A DNA stretch of 64,000 bases from Dyella_D sp052115385 (GTDB lineage Bacteria > Pseudomonadota > Gammaproteobacteria > Xanthomonadales > Rhodanobacteraceae): positions 1 through 64,000 of the forward strand of contig NZ_JBFRGP010000007.1 of assembly GCF_052115385.1 (NCBI RefSeq), written 5' to 3'. The translations under genes and the position numbers were made by a program. Of this stretch, positions 40,989-49,303 are shown piece after piece. The notes beneath the pieces were generated by a model. The model was not told the origin of the DNA. It saw nothing but the letters and a program-made list of their open reading frames with translations, and did no database searches. Position 1 is the stretch's first letter. The number at the start of each line of letters is the position of its first letter.

Positions 40989-42524
40989 TTACAGTGCTCG
41001 CGCGAGGCGTTCGATCTGTTCGGGCCTGGCGCCGACGGCCTTGCTGATGCGGCTGCCGTAGTCAGCGTCGGCCTTGTAGAAATAGCTGAGCATGGTGTCG
41101 CGCACGCGGGTGTCCTTCACTTGTCCGAGATCACCCGCGAGGTTGGCGATGAGGTTGGTCTTCTGCTGCGGCGACAAGCTGCGATACAGCTCGCCGGCCT
41201 GCTCGAAGTTCATCGTGCGGGCGATCCGCTGCTGCTGCGTGGTGCCGGCCAAGGGCAATTGGCTGGCCTTGTAGCGCGCATCGTCGGCATAGGCACCGGC
41301 CGTTTCGCTCGGCTGGTAGTTGACGTCCGAATCGGTGGCGCCGGCATTCATCGTGCCGTCCTGGTGATACGCATGCACCGGTACGCGCGGACGGTTGATC
41401 GGCAACTGCTGGTTGTTCACGCCCAGGCGGTAGGTCTGCGTGTCGGCATACGAGAACAAGCGGCCTTGCAGCAGGCGGTCCTCCGAGGCCTCGATGCCCG
41501 GCACCATGCGCACCGGCGCGAACGCGGCCTGCTCGGTTTCCTGGAAGAAGTTGGCGGGCACGCGGTCCAGCGTCATGGTGCCGAGCTTCGTCTCGGGCAC
41601 GTTCGGCCAGACCTTGGTGGCGTCCTGCGGATCGAAGGCGAAACTGGCCAATTGCTCCGGCTTCAACACCTGCACATACAGATCCCATGCGGGGTAGTTC
41701 TTCGCCGCGATGGCGTCGTACAGGTCGTGCGTCAGGTTATTGAAGTCCTTGCCCTGCACCGCCTCGGCTTCCTTCCCGGTCAGGTTCTTGATGCCCTGCC
41801 GGCTCTTCCAGTGGAACTTGACGTAATGCACTTCGCCCTGCGCATTGACGAACTTGAAGGCGTGCACGCCGAAGCCGTCCATGCTGCGGTACGAGGCCGG
41901 CGTGCCGTTGTCGGTGTACACCCAGGTCAGCATGTGGGTGGCTTCGGGCACGTGCGAGAAGAAATCGAAGTAGCGGTTCGGGTCCTGCCGGTTGGTCACC
42001 GGCGAGGGCTTGAGCGAATGCACCATGTCCGGGAACTTGATCGCATCGCGGATAAAGAACACCGGCAGGTTGTTACCCACCAGATCCCAGTTGCCCTGCT
42101 CGGTATAGAACTTGGTGGCGAAGCCGCGCGGATCGCGCAGCGTTTCCGGCGAGCCGGAGGGATGGATCACCGTCGAGAAGCGCACGAACACCGGCGTGGT
42201 CTTGCCGGCGGCGGCGAACAGCCCAGCCGAAGTCAGTGCGCTGAAATCGCCGGCGGAAACGAACTGCCCATGCACGCCGGTGCCGCGCGCATGCACCACG
42301 CGCTCGGGAATGCGCTCGCGGCCGAAGTGCTGCAGCTTCTCGATGAGTTGCGCGTCCTGCAGCAGCGCGGGACCGGCCGGACCGGCGGTCTGCGAGTTCT
42401 GGTTGTCGCCGACCGGGGCGCCGTTCTCGCGGGTCAGCGCGTTCTGGGCGTGGCTGTTGGCCACCAGCAAAGCAAGGCCCAGCAGCGACGCGCCCACGGG
42501 GCGTGCGTAGCGGTGAAGATGCAT
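40989..42524 (-). CDS. katB: Periplasmic monofunctional haem catalase (KatB-like)
   Basis: A 511-residue catalase with a cleavable signal (GASLLGLALLVANSHA). The catalytic His is in RIPERVVHARGTGVHG (about residues 74-89), the distal Asn in GNWDLVGNNLPVFFIRDAIKFPD, and the proximal Tyr region in RLFSYADTQTYRLGVN. Length and the export signal match the periplasmic small-subunit type. An ankyrin lipoprotein gene follows, and an AraC-type regulator is divergent upstream. The AT-rich stretch 42590-42650 with repeated CGATAT probably holds the promoters; I cannot assign an OxyR site with confidence. Confidence 0.94.
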   Translation of the reverse strand: MHLHRYARPVGASLLGLALLVANSHAQNALTRENGAPVGDNQNSQTAGPAGPALLQDAQLIEKLQHFGRERIPERVVHARGTGVHGQFVSAGDFSALTSAGLFAAAGKTTPVFVRFSTVIHPSGSPETLRDPRGFATKFYTEQGNWDLVGNNLPVFFIRDAIKFPDMVHSLKPSPVTNRQDPNRYFDFFSHVPEATHMLTWVYTDNGTPASYRSMDGFGVHAFKFVNAQGEVHYVKFHWKSRQGIKNLTGKEAEAVQGKDFNNLTHDLYDAIAAKNYPAWDLYVQVLKPEQLASFAFDPQDATKVWPNVPETKLGTMTLDRVPANFFQETEQAAFAPVRMVPGIEASEDRLLQGRLFSYADTQTYRLGVNNQQLPINRPRVPVHAYHQDGTMNAGATDSDVNYQPSETAGAYADDARYKASQLPLAGTTQQQRIARTMNFEQAGELYRSLSPQQKTNLIANLAGDLGQVKDTRVRDTMLSYFYKADADYGSRISKAVGARPEQIERLARAL

Positions 42525-42677
42525 GTGTTCTTATCCTTGGGGTTGGCAGCGCTCTCCCACTGCCGGCTCTCGCGACTGAGAGTACGCAAGCTTCAACGAT
42601 ATGCCCATTCGATATTTCCTAACGAATCGATAGAGCGTATATATCTAAATCCCGCTGACCCCAGGCCCTGGATCCAC

Positions 42678-43502
42678 GTGCAAGGCGTCCCTCACGCATT
42701 CGAGCACCTCCGCGATGCCGCGGAGTTCCGCTGCCCCGCGCATCGGGCGGGGATCGAGCTGTATCGCGCGCATATCGTGCGGCACGCGTTCGAGCCGCAC
42801 GTGCACGACGGCTACGGCCTGGGCGCGATCGAATCCGGCGTGGAACGCTTCCGCTATCGCGGCGCCGAACATCTGGCGCCACCGGATTCGCTGGTGATGA
42901 TGAATCCCGACGAGCTGCACACCGGCCGCGCCGAAACCGAGGGCGGCTGGCACTACCGCATGCTCTACGTCGAGCAATCCGCGGTGGACCGGATCACCGG
43001 CGAAGCGGGCTGGTGGTTCGACGACGCGGTGCGTGCCGATGCGGCCGGCGCGCGGCGCATCACCATGCTGCTCGATGCCTTGTGGCAGGCACGCGAGCCC
43101 TTGGCCTTCGACAGCCTGATGCTGCAGCTGCTGCAGGAGTTCCGCCGCCATGCACGCACGCCGCAACCGAAGCGTGCGGAAGCGCTGTCGCGCTTCGAAC
43201 CCGTGCTCGACTACCTGCGCGAACACCTGGCCGAACGCCTCACCCTGGAGGAACTGGCCACCGTCGCCGGCCTCAGCCCGTTCCATTTCCTGCGCCAGTT
43301 CCAGGCCCGCCACCACGCCACGCCGCAGCAGATGCTGATGGCCTTGCGCCTGTCCGCGGCCAAGCGCCGCCTCAGCGCCGGCGAAGCGCCGGCCCAGGTC
43401 GCCGCCGCCACCGGCCTGGCCGACCAGGCCCACCTCACCCGCGCCTTCGCGCGCCGCTACGGCGTCACGCCGGCGCGCTACCAGCGCCAGCTGCAGCGGT
43501 AG
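42678..43502 (+). CDS. AraC family transcriptional regulator
   Basis: A 274-residue regulator. The N-terminal cupin-type sensor (AHIVRHAFEPHVHDGYGLGAIESG, PPDSLVMMNPDELHTG) is typical of AraC-like_ligand proteins. The C-terminal double helix-turn-helix (residues about 175-270) has LTLEELATVAGLSPFHFLRQFQARHHATPQQML and LADQAHLTRAFARRYGVTPARYQ. The GTG at 42678 is my choice; no ATG lies in frame upstream of the conserved region, and the Shine-Dalgarno is weak. It is divergent from the catalase and 46 nt before a DMT transporter gene, so control of the transporter is plausible. Confidence 0.85.
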   Translation: MQGVPHAFEHLRDAAEFRCPAHRAGIELYRAHIVRHAFEPHVHDGYGLGAIESGVERFRYRGAEHLAPPDSLVMMNPDELHTGRAETEGGWHYRMLYVEQSAVDRITGEAGWWFDDAVRADAAGARRITMLLDALWQAREPLAFDSLMLQLLQEFRRHARTPQPKRAEALSRFEPVLDYLREHLAERLTLEELATVAGLSPFHFLRQFQARHHATPQQMLMALRLSAAKRRLSAGEAPAQVAAATGLADQAHLTRAFARRYGVTPARYQRQLQR

Positions 43503-43548
43503 CAATCTCGTACAAGACCGCCGCCCGCGCCGGCGGCAAGCTGTGCCC

Positions 43549-44520
43549 ATGTGGACTGGAACCCTCTACGCACTCGTCGCCGGCCTGATGTGGGGCCTGG
43601 TCTTCGTCGGCCCGCTGCTGGTGCCGGAATACCCGGCCGCGCTGCAATCGGTCGGGCGCTATCTCGCCTTCGGCCTGATCGCGCTGCCGCTGGCCTGGCT
43701 GGACCGCGCCGCGCTGCGCCAGCTTTCCCGCGCCGACTGGGTCGAAGCGCTCAAGCTCGCCGCGGTGGGCAACCTGCTCTATTACCTGTGCCTGGCCAGC
43801 GCGATCCAGCGCGCGGGCGCACCCTTGCCGACCATGATCATCGGCAGCTTGCCGGTGGTGATCGCGGTCAGCGCCAACCTGCGCAATGCGCGCCGCGACG
43901 GCCGCCTGCCATGGGCGCGGCTGGCGCCATCGCTGCTGCTGATCGGCGCCGGCATCGCCTGCGTCAACCGGGCCGAGCTGGCGGCCATGCAAGCGCAGTC
44001 CGGCGCGGACCTGAGCCGCTATGCCAGCGGCGCCCTGCTCGCCTTCGGCGCCGTCGCCTGCTGGACCTGGTATCCGCTGCGCAACGCCGACTGGCTGCGC
44101 CACCACCCCGGCCGCAGCCCGCGCACCTGGGCCACCGCGCAGGGCCTGGCCACGTTGCCGCTGGCGCTCAGCGGCTATGCGCTGCTGTGGCTGGTGATGG
44201 GCGTGAGCGGCAGTGCTTTCCCGCTGCCGTTCGGGCCGCGGCCGCTGGTGTTCATCGCGCTGATGGCGGCGATCGGCCTGTTCGCGTCCTGGCTGGGCAC
44301 GCTGTGCTGGAACGAAGCCAGCCAGCGCCTGCCCACCGCGCTGGCCGGCCAGCTGATCGTGTTCGAGACGCTGGCGGCGCTGAGCTATGCGTTCGTGCTG
44401 CGCGGCACCCCGCCCGGCGCGCAGACCCTGCTGGGCATCGGCCTGCTGGTGGCGGGCGTGGCGTGGGCCACGCAGGTCAAGCCGGTGCCGGTGGAACGCC
44501 TGGAGACCGAGCGGTTGTAG
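43549..44520 (+). CDS. DMT superfamily (EamA-type) transporter
   Basis: A 323-residue inner-membrane protein with ten predicted helices in two EamA halves (first half from LYALVAGLMWGLVFVGPLL, second from GALLAFGAVACWTWYPLRN). GLFASWLGTLCWNEASQRLP and LAGQLIVFETLAALSYAFVLRG are typical of the second half. Probably a metabolite exporter; the substrate cannot be inferred. A GTG 6 nt upstream is an alternative start. Sits directly after the AraC regulator gene. Confidence 0.88.
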   Translation: MWTGTLYALVAGLMWGLVFVGPLLVPEYPAALQSVGRYLAFGLIALPLAWLDRAALRQLSRADWVEALKLAAVGNLLYYLCLASAIQRAGAPLPTMIIGSLPVVIAVSANLRNARRDGRLPWARLAPSLLLIGAGIACVNRAELAAMQAQSGADLSRYASGALLAFGAVACWTWYPLRNADWLRHHPGRSPRTWATAQGLATLPLALSGYALLWLVMGVSGSAFPLPFGPRPLVFIALMAAIGLFASWLGTLCWNEASQRLPTALAGQLIVFETLAALSYAFVLRGTPPGAQTLLGIGLLVAGVAWATQVKPVPVERLETERL

Positions 44521-44572
44521 CCGTCATGCGGGGGCGGCACCATGCGGGATTCCCTTGCACACCAGGCTCCCC

Positions 44573-45139
44573 ATGCACGCGACCGATCGCCTTCCCCACG
44601 ACGCCCAGGCCCCGGTGGAAACGCTGTACGAGGGCCGCTGGCTGAGCCTGCGCAAGCGCGGCCGCTGGGAATACGCCGAGCGCAACAACCCCGCCGGCGC
44701 GGTGATCATCCTGGCGGTGACACCGGAGGACAAGGTGCTGTTCGTCGAGCAGTACCGCGTGGCCATCCTCAAGCACACCATCGAGATGCCCGCCGGCCTG
44801 ATCGGCGACGAAGCCGGCCACCACGACGAAAGCGCGCTGATCGCCGCCCAGCGCGAGCTGGAAGAAGAAACCGGCTACCGCTGCGCCCAGGTGGAATTCG
44901 TGCACGAGGGCCCGTCCTCCTCTGGCATGAGCACCGAGATGATCGCCTTCGTGCGCGCCTGGGACCTCAAGAAGGTCGGCCCCGGCGGCGGCGACGAGAG
45001 CGAGAACATCGTGGTCCACGAAGTGCCCCGCCGCGAAGCCGGCGCCTGGCTGTTCGCGCGTGCGGCCGAGGGCTATTCGGTCGATCCGAAGCTGTTTGCG
45101 GGGCTGTGGTTCATCGAACACGGCCGCCCGGAAGCTTGA
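44573..45139 (+). CDS. Nudix hydrolase, ADP-ribose pyrophosphatase-like
   Basis: A 188-residue Nudix protein. The Nudix box runs from GLIGDEAGHHDES through AAQRELEEETGY (about residues 75-103; REL-EEETG is intact), with a small insertion typical of the ADP-sugar group. PSSSGMSTEM after the box (about 116-125) is also typical of ADPRase-like members. Predicted to hydrolyse ADP-ribose or related nucleoside diphosphate sugars. Confidence 0.85.
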   Translation: MHATDRLPHDAQAPVETLYEGRWLSLRKRGRWEYAERNNPAGAVIILAVTPEDKVLFVEQYRVAILKHTIEMPAGLIGDEAGHHDESALIAAQRELEEETGYRCAQVEFVHEGPSSSGMSTEMIAFVRAWDLKKVGPGGGDESENIVVHEVPRREAGAWLFARAAEGYSVDPKLFAGLWFIEHGRPEA

Positions 45140-45147
45140 GATTGAAG

Positions 45148-45266
45148 CCCCTCTCCTTCCGGGAGAGGGGTTGGGGTGAGGGTACGGGCGAAGCGCAAGA
45201 GTGATGTGCACTGCTCCGGCCGTACCCTCATCCGGCTGCCGCCACCTTCTCCCGGAGGGAGAAGGG
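45148..45266. repeat. Interspersed palindromic element family 2, copy A
   Basis: A composite of three hairpins: CCCCTCTCC-ttcc-GGGAGAGGGG, a long-range GAGGGTACGG...CCGTACCCTC stem, and CCTTCTCCC-ggag-GGAGAAGG. It lies between the Nudix gene and the small secreted protein gene. An inverted second copy occurs at 50291-50400. Confidence 0.85.
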
Positions 45267-45361
45267 CACACCTTCAGGCGCTGCCCTAAAGTTTCTATCG
45301 GCCCGGCCGATCTCTAGGACGTCGTTCCTTACCAACGATTTCCCATCGATCGGACCTGCCC

Positions 45362-45721
45362 ATGAAAACCCTGCTCGTCGTCGCCCTGCTGCTGGCCCCC
45401 GTCGCTTCGCACGCGGCCTGCGCCGCCACCGATTTCGCGATCTCCGACTTCAAGATGAAGCCCTCCGGTTCGGGCGCCGGCATGCGCCTCAGCCTGGCCG
45501 GCCAGCTGACCAATCACTGCACCTCGCCCGCCGCGGCCCAGATCCGCATCGAAGCGAAGGACTCCGGCGGCAAGATCCTGCAGAGCAAGCAGGGCTGGCC
45601 GGCAGGTACCGCCAATATCGGCCCGGGCCAGTCGGTGAGCTTCGACCTTGGCCGGCTGTTCCGCTACGAGTCGGATATGCAGGACTACACCGTCAGCGTC
45701 TCCGAAGTGAAGACCTGGTAA
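45362..45721 (+). CDS. Small secreted protein of unknown function (FxLYD-like fold)
   Basis: A 119-residue protein with a clear signal peptide (MKTLLVVALLLAPVASHA). The mature part begins ACAATDFAISDFKMKP and has an alternating beta pattern with one central Cys (NHCTSP) that could pair with Cys 20. The arrangement of a conserved-charge strand, a GQSVSF turn and a last strand resembles FxLYD-type domains. I do not recognise a named family. It has its own terminator (45762-45787). Confidence 0.7.
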   Translation: MKTLLVVALLLAPVASHAACAATDFAISDFKMKPSGSGAGMRLSLAGQLTNHCTSPAAAQIRIEAKDSGGKILQSKQGWPAGTANIGPGQSVSFDLGRLFRYESDMQDYTVSVSEVKTW

Positions 45722-45761
45722 CGCGGACCCAAGTACCCACCGAAACCTTTGCTTTTCTTTG

Positions 45762-45787
45762 AGGCCCCGCAAGGGGCCTTCTTTTTG
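45762..45787 (+). terminator. Intrinsic terminator of the small secreted protein gene
   Basis: AGGCCCC-GCAA-GGGGCCT followed by TCTTTTTG on the plus strand, 40 nt after the stop codon at 45721. Confidence 0.85.
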
Positions 45788-45805
45788 CGCGTACGCAAGA
45801 CCCGC

Positions 45806-45840
45806 CAAAAAAAGAGGCGGTCCCCGGCAGAGACCGCCCC
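45806..45840 (-). terminator. Intrinsic terminator of the chemotaxis cluster
   Basis: On the minus strand GGGGCGGTC...GACCGCCTC forms a 7-8-bp stem followed by TTTTTTTGG. It sits 24 nt past the stop codon of the STAS gene, the last gene of the che cluster. Confidence 0.8.
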
Positions 45841-45863
45841 GCTTGCCCAACGCACTTACCCGT

Positions 45864-46172
45864 TCAGTGCAAGACGAACAACTTGTCGAACCCCGCCACC
45901 CGCAGCGTCCCGCGCAGCTCGCTGCCGGCGTTGACGATGCGGATCTCCGAGCGCTCGCCGCCGGCGTGTTCGCGCAGCAGCAGCAGCATGCCCAGCGCGG
46001 AGCTGTCCATGCGGTTCACCTCGCCCAGATCGATCACATAGCTGCGCGCGGCACGGCTGCCCAGGCAGGCGTCGTGGAAATCGCGGTGCACGGTGAAGTC
46101 GAAGCGCTCGCCCAGTTGCAGGGTGAGGCAGTCTTGCTCGGTGTCGTGATGGATGGTCAGGCTCATGGCCAT
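45864..46172 (-). CDS. STAS-domain protein (anti-sigma-factor-antagonist type)
   Basis: A 102-residue single STAS domain. The phosphorylatable-Ser region is EVNRMDSSALGMLLLLREHAG (D-S-S-A-L-G, about residues 52-72), as in SpoIIAA-like proteins. ATG and a second ATG two codons later are both possible; AGGG lies 4 nt before the first. Last gene of the chemotaxis cluster. A second STAS protein occurs at the other end (55253-55561). No matching kinase or phosphatase is in the window. Confidence 0.87.
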   Translation of the reverse strand: MAMSLTIHHDTEQDCLTLQLGERFDFTVHRDFHDACLGSRAARSYVIDLGEVNRMDSSALGMLLLLREHAGGERSEIRIVNAGSELRGTLRVAGFDKLFVLH

Positions 46173-46197
46173 GTTTCCCTGATAAGTCTGCTTAAGC

Positions 46198-47379
46198 TCA
46201 GAACAGTTCGATTTCGCCCGCGTCCATCGAGTTCTGCAGCGCCGGGCCGCGCGAACGCAGGCGGGCCTTCTCGCGCTGCATCGACAGGCGCGCGCGCACG
46301 CGCTGCGCGTGCTCGGCCAGCGCGCTGGCTTCCACGTCGGTGCAGGCCAGCTCCTCGATATCGCGGGTGCATTCGGCGGTCACTTCCTGCAGTTCGACCA
46401 GGCGCGTGCGGGTCTGGTTGATCAGCTGGCTGAGGATGTCCTCGAACTGCAGCGAGCGGATGGTGGTGGACACGTCGCTGCCCAGGCCGCGGTTGATCTC
46501 GACCACCTGGTCGGCGACCTGGCTGGTGCGCGCATCGCTCTCGGTGACGTGGGCCAGCATGGCGTCGATGCCGCCCTTGGTGGACAGCGCCATGTTGAGG
46601 TCCTGCGAGGCCATCGCGCCGACCAGGCCGCGCAGTTGCTCCATCGCGATCCGCGCGCGCTCCACGTGGCTGCCGATCTGCTCGTTGAACTGGTTGGAAT
46701 TGCTGGCCAGGTTGCGGATCTCGCCGGCCACCACCGCGAAGCCGCGGCCGGCTTCGCCCGCGCGCGCCGCTTCGATCGAAGCGTTCAGCGCCAGCAGGTT
46801 GGTTTCCTCGGCGATGGTGTTGACGTTCTTCAGCAGGCCGAACACCGCGTCCATTTCCTTGGCCATGCCGTCGATGCGGTAGACGATGCGCAGGCTGTCG
46901 CGCGAGAGCTGCACGATCAGGCCGACGAAGTGCTCCAGCAGGTCGCTGGTGCGCGCGGCGAAGTCCTGCACGGACACGCCGTCCTTCTGCCCGTCGATGA
47001 TCTGCTTGAGCAGCGACTGCTGCTGGCCGGTCTTGTGCGACAGGCCGTCGAAGCCGCCGCCCAGTTCCGACACCGCATCGCGCAGCAGGTCCAGCGCCTG
47101 GTGCAGCTCGCGCGCCGCGTGGCCGAGCTCGTCGACCAGGGCCTCGCGCACGTCTTCCAGCGCTTCGCGCACGGGAGTGTTGTCGATCTTCGGCGGCGCC
47201 ACCGACACCACCCGCGCCGGCGTGCGGCGCTGCTCGACGATCCAGGCCGCGGCGGTGGCGACGATCGCCAGCGGCGCCAGCCAGGCGGGCTGCCACAGCA
47301 GGCACAGCAGCAGCGCCACGGCGCTGACGCTCAGGCCCAGCGGCAGGCGGGGAAAGGACGGGGCGGGAATGGCAGACAT
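46198..47379 (-). CDS. Membrane-anchored MCP-like signalling protein
   Basis: A 393-residue protein with two closely spaced N-terminal hydrophobic segments (LGLSVSAVALLLCLLW; LAPLAIVATAAAWIV), no periplasmic sensor domain and no HAMP. A methyl-accepting signalling domain follows (hairpin tip region NTIAEETNLLALNASIEAARAGEAGRGFAVVAGEIR, about residues 190-225). The C-terminus ends GEIELF, not the W-x-x-F CheR tether. A cytosolic or membrane-internal input is implied. It is 13 nt downstream of cheB and may report on an internal signal rather than an external ligand. Confidence 0.88.
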   Translation of the reverse strand: MSAIPAPSFPRLPLGLSVSAVALLLCLLWQPAWLAPLAIVATAAAWIVEQRRTPARVVSVAPPKIDNTPVREALEDVREALVDELGHAARELHQALDLLRDAVSELGGGFDGLSHKTGQQQSLLKQIIDGQKDGVSVQDFAARTSDLLEHFVGLIVQLSRDSLRIVYRIDGMAKEMDAVFGLLKNVNTIAEETNLLALNASIEAARAGEAGRGFAVVAGEIRNLASNSNQFNEQIGSHVERARIAMEQLRGLVGAMASQDLNMALSTKGGIDAMLAHVTESDARTSQVADQVVEINRGLGSDVSTTIRSLQFEDILSQLINQTRTRLVELQEVTAECTRDIEELACTDVEASALAEHAQRVRARLSMQREKARLRSRGPALQNSMDAGEIELF

Positions 47380-47392
47380 GACAGCGTCCAGA

Positions 47393-48493
47393 TCAGCGGG
47401 TGGCGGCGCGCACGGCGCTCGCCACGGGTTGGCGCGCCAGTTCCAGCAGGCGCGCGGCGATATGTTCCAGCGGTTGCATCTCGGCCGCCGCGCCCAGCTT
47501 CCAGGCGGCGCCGGGCATGCCCCACACCACCGAGCTGGCTTCGTCCTGCACCACCGTGGCGGCGCCGGCTTCCTTCAGTTCCAGCAGGCCGCGCGCGCCG
47601 TCGTCGCCCATGCCGGTGAGCAGCGCAGCGATGGTGGTGCGGCCGACGGTGGCGGCCATCGAGCGGAACAGCACGTCCACGCTCGGCTTGTGCCGGTTCA
47701 CCGGCGGGCCGTCGTGCAGGCGGCAGACGTGGCGCGCGCCGTCCCACATCACCAGCAGGTGCTGGCTGCCCGGCGCGATGTACGCGTGGCCGGGCTGGAT
47801 CGGCTGGCCGTCGCGCGCCTCGCACACGCGCATCGCCGAGCAGTGGTCCATGCGCGCGGCGAACGGGCCGCTGAAGGCGGCGGGGATGTGCTGGGTGATC
47901 ACGATCGGCGGCGCGTCCGGCGGCATCGCCTCGAGCACCACGCGGATCGCTTCGGTGCCGCCGGTCGAGGCGCCGATCGCGATGATCGGGCTGCCGCCAC
48001 GGCTGTCCGCGGTCTGCGCGCGCGGCAGCACCGCGTCGGCGGACAGGCGCGGCACCACTTCCAGCCTGCGCACCGCGGTGCGCACGCGCGGGCGCGCCAG
48101 CGCGGCCAGCTTCACCTTGGCGCAGATGTCCTGCGCGCCTTCGGCGAAGGTGCTGGCCAGGTCGCTGCTGGGCTTGGTGAAGAAATCCACCGCGCCCAGT
48201 TCCAGCGCGCGCAGGGTCACTTCCGCGCCCTGCTGGGTCAGCGAGGACACCATCACCACCGGCATCGGCCGCAGGCGCATCAGGTTTTCGAGGAAGGTGA
48301 GGCCATCCATGCGCGGCATTTCCACATCCAGCGTGAGCACGTCCGGCTCCAGCTGCTTGATCTTTTCGCGCGCGATGAACGGATCGGCTGCGGTGCCCAC
48401 CACTTCGATCAGCGGATCGCAGGAGAGCATGGTCGTCAGCAGCTTCCGCACCAGGGCGGAATCGTCGATCACCAGGACTCGGACTCGGGACAT
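47393..48493 (-). CDS. cheB: Protein-glutamate methylesterase/deamidase CheB
   Basis: A 366-residue response-regulator enzyme that demethylates and deamidates chemoreceptors. The receiver domain has DVEMPRMDG (phospho-Asp about residue 56). The methylesterase triad is visible as Ser in AIGASTGGTEAIR, His in VITQHIPAAFS and Asp in LTGMGDDGARG. Full length. Part of the che cluster, between cheD and the MCP-like gene. Confidence 0.96.
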   Translation of the reverse strand: MSRVRVLVIDDSALVRKLLTTMLSCDPLIEVVGTAADPFIAREKIKQLEPDVLTLDVEMPRMDGLTFLENLMRLRPMPVVMVSSLTQQGAEVTLRALELGAVDFFTKPSSDLASTFAEGAQDICAKVKLAALARPRVRTAVRRLEVVPRLSADAVLPRAQTADSRGGSPIIAIGASTGGTEAIRVVLEAMPPDAPPIVITQHIPAAFSGPFAARMDHCSAMRVCEARDGQPIQPGHAYIAPGSQHLLVMWDGARHVCRLHDGPPVNRHKPSVDVLFRSMAATVGRTTIAALLTGMGDDGARGLLELKEAGAATVVQDEASSVVWGMPGAAWKLGAAAEMQPLEHIAARLLELARQPVASAVRAATR

Positions 48494-48538
48494 GCAGGCT
48501 TCTCTTCAGTGATGCGAGGGTGGCGGGTCTTGCGGATG

Positions 48539-48656
48539 AGGGATGAGCAGTGAGGGCGCCGTGGCGGACCGCGCAGACAGCCCCTGTTCCTGGCCGTCTC
48601 CGGCGAAACCTGCGGCTGCGCGGAGCGCCGGTCGCGCGCCCTCACTGCTCATCCCT
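48539..48656. repeat. Perfect 21-bp inverted repeat between cheB and cheD
   Basis: AGGGATGAGCAGTGAGGGCGC at 48539-48559 (21 nt) recurs exactly as its reverse complement at 48636-48656, with 76 nt between. The element occupies nearly all of the 171-nt gap, and its right arm ends 9 nt from the cheD stop codon. It is not related to the two REP-like families. Confidence 0.8.
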
Positions 48657-48664
48657 GGCGATCT

Positions 48665-49303
48665 TCAGAACAGCTCCACCTCTCCCTTTATCGGATCGTT
48701 GGCCAAACGCTTGAGGTACTTCCGCTCGCCGTCCACCAGCACGGTGGCGTGGTGGCCGCGCAGCTGGCGCACGCGGGCCTTGCCACTGCACGGGAAGAAC
48801 TGCACCTGGCGCGGGTAGACATCGCCCACGTCCTCGGCCACCAGGTCCAGCCGTTCGGCGGCCAGGTAGCGGCGCACGAAGGCGATATTGCGTTCGCCGA
48901 TGTCGGTCATCTGGGTCAGCACGCGGCCGCCGCCGAAGATCTTCACTTCCAGGTCTTCGCGCCGGCCGCCGGCCTTGAGGATGGCGTTGATCAGCTGCTC
49001 CATCGCGTCGTTGCCGTAGCGCGCGGCGCGGCCCACCGTGGACGACCAGGCGTCGCGCTCGCCCAGCGGCTCCGGCAGCATGAAATGGTTCATGCCGCCG
49101 ATGCCGCGGCGGCGGTCGCGGATGCACGCGGACACGCAGGAACCGAGCACGGTGGCGATCAGCTCCTCCTGCCGGCTGACGTAGAACTCGCCCGGCAGCA
49201 CCTTGGCGGTCATGCTGGCCTGGGCCGGGTCCCAATAGCGGCGCACGTGTTCGAAGCCGGGCAGCACTTCGTCGGTCTGCGCGGGGCGCGTCTGGGCGTT
49301 CAT
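48665..49303 (-). CDS. cheD: Chemoreceptor glutamine deamidase CheD
   Basis: A 212-residue deamidase. The catalytic Cys is in VLGSCVSACIRD (about residues 52-63) and the catalytic His in GGMNHFMLPEP (about 69-79), followed by YGNDAMEQLINAILKAGG. The N-terminal 30 residues are an extension. The C-terminus ends GEVELF, resembling the GEIELF end of the MCP-like protein. The start overlaps the cheR stop codon (ATGA). Confidence 0.93.
   Translation of the reverse strand: MNAQTRPAQTDEVLPGFEHVRRYWDPAQASMTAKVLPGEFYVSRQEELIATVLGSCVSACIRDRRRGIGGMNHFMLPEPLGERDAWSSTVGRAARYGNDAMEQLINAILKAGGRREDLEVKIFGGGRVLTQMTDIGERNIAFVRRYLAAERLDLVAEDVGDVYPRQVQFFPCSGKARVRQLRGHHATVLVDGERKYLKRLANDPIKGEVELF

Noticed and set aside
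42590..42650. OxyR binding site upstream of the catalase gene
   Set aside because: CGATAT-like repeats occur, but their spacing (12 and 18 nt) does not match the ATAG-N7-CTAT pattern well enough to call.
41121..42677. Long upstream extension of the AraC regulator frame
   Set aside because: The extension is antisense to the catalase gene and shows no homology; AraC homology begins after 42678.
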